From positions 1-6,026 of the forward strand of contig JAJDBL010000363.1 in the NCBI GenBank assembly GCA_029261375.1: a stretch of DNA of 6,026 bases, read 5' to 3'. The stretch comes from Nitrospirales bacterium. GTDB taxonomy: Bacteria > Nitrospirota > Nitrospiria > Nitrospirales > UBA2166. Below the pieces are notes generated by a model that was not told where the DNA came from, ran no database searches, and saw nothing but the letters and a program-made list of their open reading frames with translations. Below are positions 1 through 4,292 of this stretch, in pieces. The number at the start of each line of letters is the position of its first letter. The first letter of the stretch is position 1. The position numbers were made by a program, and so were the translations under genes.

Positions 1-1072
1 AGTGCACATCCCCACTCATCAGGACAATATCGTGGCCGGTATGGGCCAAACTGGCTAATAATGGTTGATACTGGTGTGGATAGCTGCGCAGGTTTTTCTC
101 AGCGGGGTTTTCCTCCACAATGAGTGGTTGCGGCACAACGAGGACGCCAGGGGACTTCAGGGTCCTCGCCCAATTCGTCACATGTTGAAATACGGACTTT
201 GGGGCAAAACGTTTTTCGCTTCTAAAGGTCCTAAAATCTGCGACGCAAATGGAGCGGTCGCCGCCGATGGAGAAACTTTCCGCCGTCGGCGATCGCTGGA
301 TATTCTTCACCCCATCTCTGGCTGCAGCGTTCCATGCTTCGCGTACCGTCTTGATTCTGAGTGCCTGCAATGTAGGGATATTGCTCTGGTAGAATGGATA
401 GTCGTTCCAGTATTCGTGGTCATCCGGCAGCATCCAGGTGCCACCACGATTCAAGATGGCCCCGAGGGCTTGCCAATGTGTGGCGTAATCATTGGCGATG
501 CGTTGGCGAATCTCATCGGGGCGTAGGGACAGGGAATCGAAACCGATATCAAGATAGACCTGATCACCGCTGAGAAAAGTAATATCAGGACGTACCTTCT
601 CTCCGCCCCGTTCGTAAAGGGCTTTATAGGATTCAGCCGCATTGCCTCCATCACGGTGGTTGTAAAAACAACTGCCCAAGGCAATGGTAAAGCGTTTGCT
701 GCCTTTGAGTGGAATGCGAGCTGGCAGTGTATCGAACTGCCCCGTGCGTACCGTCTGCCACTTCTGTTTGATGACGCCTTGCAGCGCTTCAATACGACGG
801 GAAAATCTGACGGTATAATGGCAGCCGGATTTGAGGTTCGTGAACGTACAGAGCGCGTAAAAACGCTGATTGACCTTCGCAAAAGGCCGCTTCCAGTCCC
901 GGGTAGTGATATTCTTTCTCCGAACACTGCCGTCCGGTAGCGTGATGACGATTTTGGCGGTTTTGGGTTTCTTGAGTTCGGGGAATAAGGTCCCCGCCCA
1001 GATTTCAGCACTACTGTCGCTGACCCGGTGAATGACTAGCGACCAATGGGCAGTGGAAGTTTCTAAATTCAT
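1..1072 (-). CDS. PhoD-like metallophosphoesterase (alkaline phosphatase D family), C-terminus cut by window edge
   Basis: An open frame of 357 codons runs from ATG at 1072 to the window edge without a stop. Residues 1-115 look like the beta-sandwich N-terminal domain of PhoD proteins (RVSDSSAEIWAGT near the start). The metallophosphoesterase core follows: LGSC with Cys135, SGDQVYLDIG with Asp170 and Asp175, the hallmark LPDDHEYWNDYPF with Asp217, Asp218, His219, Asn223 and Asp224, and VLMSGDVH at 350-357, where the window ends. In this family these residues bind the metal centre and the enzymes hydrolyse phosphodiesters or phosphomonoesters. The substrate cannot be read from sequence. The start is firm: GGAGGT lies 6 bases upstream, and the frame above meets a TGA with no start codon between. 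Unlike classical exported PhoD, the N-terminus (MNLETSTAHWSLVIHRV) has no twin-arginine or hydrophobic signal, so it is probably cytoplasmic. Family members usually run about 100 or more residues past SGDVH. Confidence 0.87.
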   Translation of the reverse strand, partial: MNLETSTAHWSLVIHRVSDSSAEIWAGTLFPELKKPKTAKIVITLPDGSVRRKNITTRDWKRPFAKVNQRFYALCTFTNLKSGCHYTVRFSRRIEALQGVIKQKWQTVRTGQFDTLPARIPLKGSKRFTIALGSCFYNHRDGGNAAESYKALYERGGEKVRPDITFLSGDQVYLDIGFDSLSLRPDEIRQRIANDYATHWQALGAILNRGGTWMLPDDHEYWNDYPFYQSNIPTLQALRIKTVREAWNAAARDGVKNIQRSPTAESFSIGGDRSICVADFRTFRSEKRFAPKSVFQHVTNWARTLKSPGVLVVPQPLIVEENPAEKNLRSYPHQYQPLLASLAHTGHDIVLMSGDVH

Positions 1073-1235
1073 TGTTGTACCTCCGTCGAATATGGGGTGA
1101 CAATGAACGGTAACGTGAGGCGGTGGAGCTCAACAACACCGCGTTTGAGGCCAGGTATGCGGGAAGGGTACTCGCCTGACTCAGGGGCTAGGTCAGTCTG
1201 TACACACGTTACAACTGCGCGCGCACAGCGACCAG
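1073..1235. other. Intergenic spacer between caspase/SUMF gene and PhoD-like gene
   Basis: This 163-base spacer separates two minus-strand genes. It holds the PhoD ribosome binding site and a perfect 10-base GC-rich palindrome, TGCGCGCGCA, at 1216-1225, about ten bases after the upstream stop codon. A weak CTGAC/GTCAG stem (around 1177-1197) lacks a T tract on the minus strand. I see no canonical intrinsic terminator and no convincing -35/-10 pair, so read-through into the PhoD-like gene remains possible. Confidence 0.5.
1079..1084 (-). promoter_or_regulatory. Ribosome binding site of the PhoD-like gene
   Basis: The minus strand reads GGAGGT, six bases before the ATG at 1072. This near-perfect Shine-Dalgarno sequence fixes the start of the PhoD-like gene. 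Confidence 0.8.
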
Positions 1236-3074
1236 TTAGTTTGCATCCTTAGCGCACCGAAACCCGATGTGGTTGAACTGGTACTCCGGCGTGCGGCTCT
1301 CACGATACGCTCCACGGATGCTGAGCGCTGGGGCGTTCCACGCACCGCCACGCAGAACACGGCGCTGACCATGGGGTGGGCCTGGAGGATTACGCTCAGG
1401 GCTGTTCGCGTAGTAGCCCTCATCGTACCAGTCCGCAACCCACTCCCATACATTCCCCGCCATATCATACGCGCCATACGGGCTTTTCCCCGCTTCATGG
1501 TCGCCCACTGACATCAGACTGCCATACCCACTCCATCGGCTCTTCGCAAAGTGCGCATGCTGGTTGGTCGGAGACTCCTTGCCCCAGGGATACGTGAGTC
1601 CATCGTTTCCCCGTGCGGCTTTCTCCCATTCTGCTTCGGTCGGTAAACGCCGCCCGGCCCACCGACAATACGCATCAGCATCCACCCAACTGACGCCAAT
1701 GATCGGGCGATCTCCGTACTGCTTCCATGTTGCTGTAGAAAATAAGCCACCCGGTTTCCATTCCTTTGGTTCCTCCCGGTGTGTCGCATCAAGAAACTTG
1801 GCATAGCGAGCTGTTGTTTGCTCATACGCATCGATATAGAAGGCATCCAGATACACGTCGTGGATAGGCTTCTCACGCTCCCCCACCATCGTGCTTCCCA
1901 TCGGAAATTCCCCGGCCGGCACCAACACCATCGACGCACTATCCTCTCCGATAATCTCAAGAGGCAATTGTTGTTCTGGGACTGTATAGGAACGAGCCAT
2001 CGCCTCCGTGATGGGCATTGCTATGTCCTCTGGTAGCACGTTGGTCTCTAGGGTCAGCATCTGCTCCTTCTTCGCGATCCGTGCTTGAAGTGCCCTTAAC
2101 TTGTCCTGCTTGTCCTGCTTTTCACTGACTTCCAGTGCCATCAGCGTCTCTTCTGCACGTCGAATCTCGTCGTCGAGTTCATCTATCACAGCCGACGGAG
2201 GCTCTAGCACGGCCAACTGAAACACAAACTGTCCGCCCTCGTCTCCAGTGCCCTGTAACGGCTCACTGCGTGGAAGTTGGTTAGAGTTGCGTGCGACCAA
2301 CGGACCGACTGTATCTGAGATGTGACTCGGTACCAGGTAGGGATCGGTGTTGTCTTTCAAGACTTTGAGAAAGTGATACGCGAAGATGCTATGCCCATCC
2401 TTTCCTTGATCCGCCACAGGTTCCGTCCCACCTGACGTTAAACCCCAGCGCGACTTGTCGGCATAGAGCTTGGAGAAGAATTTATCGTTGAGGCGCGGCA
2501 TACTACGGGTGGCGGCGAAGAGGGTGCCACTAAAACACGAATCGGCAACGAGGTAGACATGCTTGGCTTTCATGGCCGACACGTACTCCCGGATGATGGC
2601 ATTCGAGATGAATGTCCCCGGCTGCTGCGGTTCCCCCTCCACAGGCACCCACCAGCCCAGGCTCTGGTCATCATTATATTGTCCATGCCCTGCGTAATAG
2701 ATGAAAACGCTATCTTCGGGCCCCGCGCCTTTCCCCAAATGATACAAGGAACTTTCGATGTTCCTCCGCGTCGCCTCTCCATTAATCAATTCGATCACCC
2801 GCTGCTTCTGAAACCCATACTTCTCGATCAATACCTCGCGCACTCCCGTGGCATCCTGCACTGCGGTGTTCAATGTGGGAATCGCCTGATGCTGGTAATC
2901 ATCAATCCCAATGATCAAGGCCCAATACTGGCCCAGGATGGGAACGCTCCCCGGCACAACAGTGGGCATCGGCGCCGTGTCACCAGTCGCTGCATTAACT
3001 CCAGAACTAAGGGAAAGAAGTAGGAGGATCACGGGCATTCCGCGAAGCAGAGTCTTGATCATACGGTTACACAT
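1236..3074 (-). CDS. Exported caspase-like (peptidase C14) protein fused to a coiled coil and a SUMF/FGE-fold domain
   Basis: The protein has 612 residues. Residues 1-28 form a signal peptide: basic start MCNRMIKTLLR, core PVILLLLSLSS, predicted cut GVNA|ATGD. The caspase-like domain (about 50-286) opens with YWALIIGIDDY and carries both catalytic residues, His130 in YYAGHGQ and Cys180 in ADSCFSG. This fits an active cysteine protease of the bacterial metacaspase/orthocaspase type, which usually cuts after Arg or Lys. Residues 295-343 are a charged, probably coiled-coil linker rich in E, K, Q and R. The C-terminal SUMF domain (about 379-608) shows MVLVPAGEFPMGS, GVSWVDADAYCRWAGRRLPTEAEWE, YDMAGNVWEWVADW, RVLRGGAW and HIGFRCA. 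The two cysteines that follow RGG in true formylglycine-generating enzymes are absent (Ala581, Ile586), so this domain is probably a binding or structural module. Start: ATG 3074 has AAGGA only 3 bases away; ATG 3062 (MIKTLL) is 15 bases away and keeps the signal peptide. The frame stays open to an ATG at 3185, but that would bury the signal peptide. The substrate is unknown. Confidence 0.88.
   Translation of the reverse strand: MCNRMIKTLLRGMPVILLLLSLSSGVNAATGDTAPMPTVVPGSVPILGQYWALIIGIDDYQHQAIPTLNTAVQDATGVREVLIEKYGFQKQRVIELINGEATRRNIESSLYHLGKGAGPEDSVFIYYAGHGQYNDDQSLGWWVPVEGEPQQPGTFISNAIIREYVSAMKAKHVYLVADSCFSGTLFAATRSMPRLNDKFFSKLYADKSRWGLTSGGTEPVADQGKDGHSIFAYHFLKVLKDNTDPYLVPSHISDTVGPLVARNSNQLPRSEPLQGTGDEGGQFVFQLAVLEPPSAVIDELDDEIRRAEETLMALEVSEKQDKQDKLRALQARIAKKEQMLTLETNVLPEDIAMPITEAMARSYTVPEQQLPLEIIGEDSASMVLVPAGEFPMGSTMVGEREKPIHDVYLDAFYIDAYEQTTARYAKFLDATHREEPKEWKPGGLFSTATWKQYGDRPIIGVSWVDADAYCRWAGRRLPTEAEWEKAARGNDGLTYPWGKESPTNQHAHFAKSRWSGYGSLMSVGDHEAGKSPYGAYDMAGNVWEWVADWYDEGYYANSPERNPPGPPHGQRRVLRGGAWNAPALSIRGAYRESRTPEYQFNHIGFRCAKDAN
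2046..2192 (-). other. Predicted coiled-coil linker inside the caspase/SUMF protein
   Basis: Residues 295-343 of the protein are almost all E, D, K, R, Q, A and L, with no proline after the first few residues and hydrophobic residues (I, L, L, L, L, I) at roughly heptad spacing. It separates the protease from the SUMF domain and could mediate oligomerisation. This is judged by eye, not by a coiled-coil program. Confidence 0.55.
2100..2120 (-). repeat. Short 9-base tandem repeat within the coiled-coil coding region
   Basis: The plus strand reads CTTGTCCTG twice in tandem plus a partial third unit (CTT). It encodes the KQDKQDK segment of the coiled coil and keeps the reading frame, so unit gain or loss would change the linker by three residues. 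Confidence 0.7.
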
Positions 3075-3120
3075 ATTTCCTTGTATATTTGTTCCGCAAA
3101 AAATACCCACGGTTCCCGAT

Positions 3121-3139
3121 ACAGATATTTGCAATCTGT
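3121..3139. promoter_or_regulatory. Inverted repeat 47 bases upstream of the caspase/SUMF start (possible operator or leader hairpin)
   Basis: ACAGAT and ATCTGT are perfect 6-base inverted arms separated by 7 AT-rich bases. The location near the start and the symmetry suit a dimeric regulator binding site, or a small hairpin in the mRNA leader. Six-base arms can arise by chance, so this is a weak call. Confidence 0.25.
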
Positions 3140-3340
3140 TTCGATTGGAGAAGCCCCTACTCATACTATCCCACACACCATGCATTCTCGACTACGGCAG
3201 AACACCATTCTTCCGTCGCGCTCCCAGTCTCGCCTAAGCGAGGTCACGCATCACGATTGAATAACAACATAAGGAATTTGTTAGGAAAGGGTACTTGCAA
3301 TTGGGAAGCGATTCAATAAAACGCCCCTACCATCAGAAGG

Positions 3341-3346
3341 ATTATA
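3341..3346 (-). promoter_or_regulatory. Candidate -10 box (TATAAT) for the caspase/SUMF gene
   Basis: The minus strand carries a perfect TATAAT. No sequence close to TTGACA lies 16-18 bases upstream, and there is no extended TG motif. If used, it would start transcription near 3334 and give a leader of about 260 bases before the ATG at 3074. Confidence 0.25.
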
Positions 3347-3390
3347 CGCGTGCAGGACGACATAGATTATGAAGAGTGGCAATGACGATG

Positions 3391-3470
3391 GACACCCCCC
3401 GTGAGGGGCCTTAAGATACTAAGGGTGGGAACGCCCGACGGTGGTCGAGCCGCGTCTCGGAGACCCTTGC
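3391..3470. other. Cluster of stem-loops, possible structured RNA
   Basis: Within 80 bases lie CCCC-GTGA-GGGG (3397-3408, a GNRA-type loop if read on the plus strand), CCTTA/TAAGG (3409-3424), and a possible three-way junction. The junction has an outer stem AAGGGT/ACCCTT (3421-3426 with 3463-3468), an inner hairpin GGG-AACG-CCC (3427-3436) and an inner hairpin CGAG/CTCG (3446-3459). The CCTTA hairpin and the outer stem share bases, so they exclude each other. I recognise no known riboswitch or ncRNA family, and each stem alone is short. The transcribed strand is unknown. Confidence 0.25.
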
Positions 3471-3560
3471 TTCCTTAACAAACTGGAACGATTGGCTCAC
3501 TATCACCGCTGGTGACGGTGACTGATATGCCTCGCGAGAATTTTAGTTCAGAAATTCCAC

Positions 3561-3992
3561 TCAGACACCATTCTCATACCGCCGCCGAAATGCCTCGTTG
3601 GCATTGATCAGGATGGCACCTAGATGCAGGAGAGTATCCATTTCCTCCACCGTCAACACTTCCCGATACTTCCCCTTACATTGCCCAGTTTCGGCAAATA
3701 CCGCATCGATCCACGCATGCACGGTACCATCATCATGATGATGGACAATCCCAACAACCCGAAGGTGCGATGTGTCTCGTTCGTCAATGATGGCAATGAG
3801 GTTGTCCCCGCAGATGACTTTGGCAGTGTGATACTCAGAGTGTTGAAGCACGCGGCAATCTGAGTTGACGGCATGCGCCGCGCGTTGTTCAGGATCTGGG
3901 TTGGCTGGATGCTCATGGAACGAGAATGCCGAGCTGTGTATCAGCGCTATCCCGATAAAGACGAGCAATGTACTTAGTGTTTTCTGTCTCAT
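3561..3992 (-). CDS. Exported small histidine-rich protein of unknown function
   Basis: The 143-residue protein matches no family I recognise. Residues 1-24 are a clear signal peptide (MRQKTLSTLLVFIGIALIHS, predicted cut near AFS|FHEHP), so the mature protein of about 119 residues should be periplasmic or secreted. It begins with FHEHP and contains VHHHDDGTVHAW (His84-86, Asp87-88, His92), which could bind a metal ion. Three cysteines (46, 61, 105) would allow one disulfide. The middle, CRVLQHSEYHTAKVICGDNLIAIID, looks like beta strands, and residues 113-140 look helical. Start: AGGAGGG lies 6 bases before the ATG. The gene is isolated, with 300 bases before it and 486 after, so neighbours say little about its job. 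An active gene is likely; the metal idea is inference. Confidence 0.8.
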   Translation of the reverse strand: MRQKTLSTLLVFIGIALIHSSAFSFHEHPANPDPEQRAAHAVNSDCRVLQHSEYHTAKVICGDNLIAIIDERDTSHLRVVGIVHHHDDGTVHAWIDAVFAETGQCKGKYREVLTVEEMDTLLHLGAILINANEAFRRRYENGV

Positions 3993-3998
3993 GATGGG

Positions 3999-4005
3999 CC
4001 CTCCT
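3999..4005 (-). promoter_or_regulatory. Ribosome binding site of the 143-residue gene
   Basis: The minus strand reads AGGAGGG, six bases before ATG 3992. It fixes the start that also gives a complete signal peptide. Confidence 0.75.
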
Positions 4006-4025
4006 GTTTTTTACTTCGTGACCAA

Positions 4026-4037
4026 TCAAGCCTTCAT
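4026..4037 (-). promoter_or_regulatory. Possible three-codon leader ORF (Met-Lys-Ala-stop) upstream of the 143-residue gene
   Basis: The minus strand reads AAAGGAG (4044-4050), a 6-base spacer, then ATG AAG GCT TGA. The spacing is ideal for initiation, yet the ORF ends after three codons. It is in frame with the downstream ATG at 3992, but two in-frame stops (TGA, TAA) separate them. It could be a regulatory minimal ORF or the relic of an older start site. Confidence 0.25.
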
Positions 4038-4084
4038 TACTTGCTCCTTTCATACCTTCTTCGGTTACTTACGCTCATATCCGA

Positions 4085-4090
4085 AGTATA
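4085..4090 (-). promoter_or_regulatory. Candidate -10 box (TATACT) for the 143-residue gene
   Basis: TATACT on the minus strand matches five of six consensus bases and lies about 95 bases before the start codon at 3992. No good -35 box is seen at the right distance, so this is tentative. Transcription from here would include the three-codon leader ORF. Confidence 0.25.
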
Positions 4091-4206
4091 GCGCACCCCA
4101 AAACGCATGCGCATTGATATTCATCACGTTCCCTCATCACGCCGAAGCTACGAGCATCAGCGACCTAATGCAGATAGGAGCACGACTCGATAGGTACGAG
4201 AACGAT

Positions 4207-4226
4207 CCTCGCACGCAGCTGCGAGG
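4207..4226. terminator. GC-rich hairpin downstream of the multidomain protein gene
   Basis: CCTCGCA and TGCGAGG form a perfect 7-base stem around the loop CGCAGC, 67 bases after the stop of the multidomain gene. No T tract follows on either strand, so it is not a canonical intrinsic terminator. It may protect the mRNA 3' end or take part in Rho-dependent ending. Confidence 0.3.
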
Positions 4227-4292
4227 TCGCTACGAACAGCCCCCTTCCCACTCCCGCGATCGACGACAGCGGAGATGAAAGAAGCTAGGAGG

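Larger units (their letters stand above)
3075..3560. other. 486-base gene-free region upstream of the caspase/SUMF gene
   Basis: I find no convincing gene here on either strand. Frames that open into it lack a ribosome binding site or recognisable protein content. It contains several elements listed separately: an inverted repeat at 3121-3139, a short hairpin at 3229-3242 (CTCGC CTAA GCGAG), a TATAAT hexamer on the minus strand at 3341-3346, and a cluster of stems at 3391-3470. An AT-rich inverted repeat (GAATTT/AAATTC, 3538-3557) lies just after the stop of the 143-residue gene and may help end its transcript, but it has no T tract. Confidence 0.6.
3993..4292. other. 300-base gene-free region between the multidomain protein and the 143-residue gene
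   Basis: No real gene is seen. On the minus strand it carries, in order, a GC-rich hairpin (4207-4226), a TATACT hexamer (4085-4090), a three-codon ORF with a strong ribosome binding site (4026-4050), and the ribosome binding site of the next gene. The segment 4147-4240 is rich in short self-complementary words (CTCG/CGAG, GCGAGGTCGC). Frames crossing it on the plus strand have no supporting ribosome binding site or protein content. Confidence 0.55.

Noticed and set aside
451..1011. Minus-strand frame of 186 codons overlapping the PhoD-like gene
   Set aside because: It is a shifted frame of the PhoD-like gene, rich in Arg, Ser and Pro, with no domain. The true frame carries all the metallophosphoesterase motifs.
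1514..1960. Minus-strand frame of 148 codons inside the SUMF region
   Set aside because: It is a Trp/Arg-rich shadow of the SUMF coding sequence in another frame, without ribosome binding site or domain.
2559..3023. Plus-strand frame of 154 codons opposite the caspase domain
   Set aside because: It lies wholly antisense to the conserved caspase-like domain, is rich in Pro, His and Arg, and has no recognisable content.
2911..3319. Overlapping plus-strand frames reaching into the 3075-3560 gap
   Set aside because: They begin antisense to the caspase/SUMF gene or its leader, have no strong ribosome binding site and look non-biological in composition.
3496..3525. TCACCG...CGGTGA inverted repeat as a terminator of the 143-residue gene
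   Set aside because: The stem is only six pairs around a seven-base loop and no T tract follows on the minus strand.
3865..4278. Plus-strand frame of 137 codons across the 3993-4292 gap
   Set aside because: It starts antisense to the signal peptide of the 143-residue gene, lacks a ribosome binding site and has no recognisable domain.
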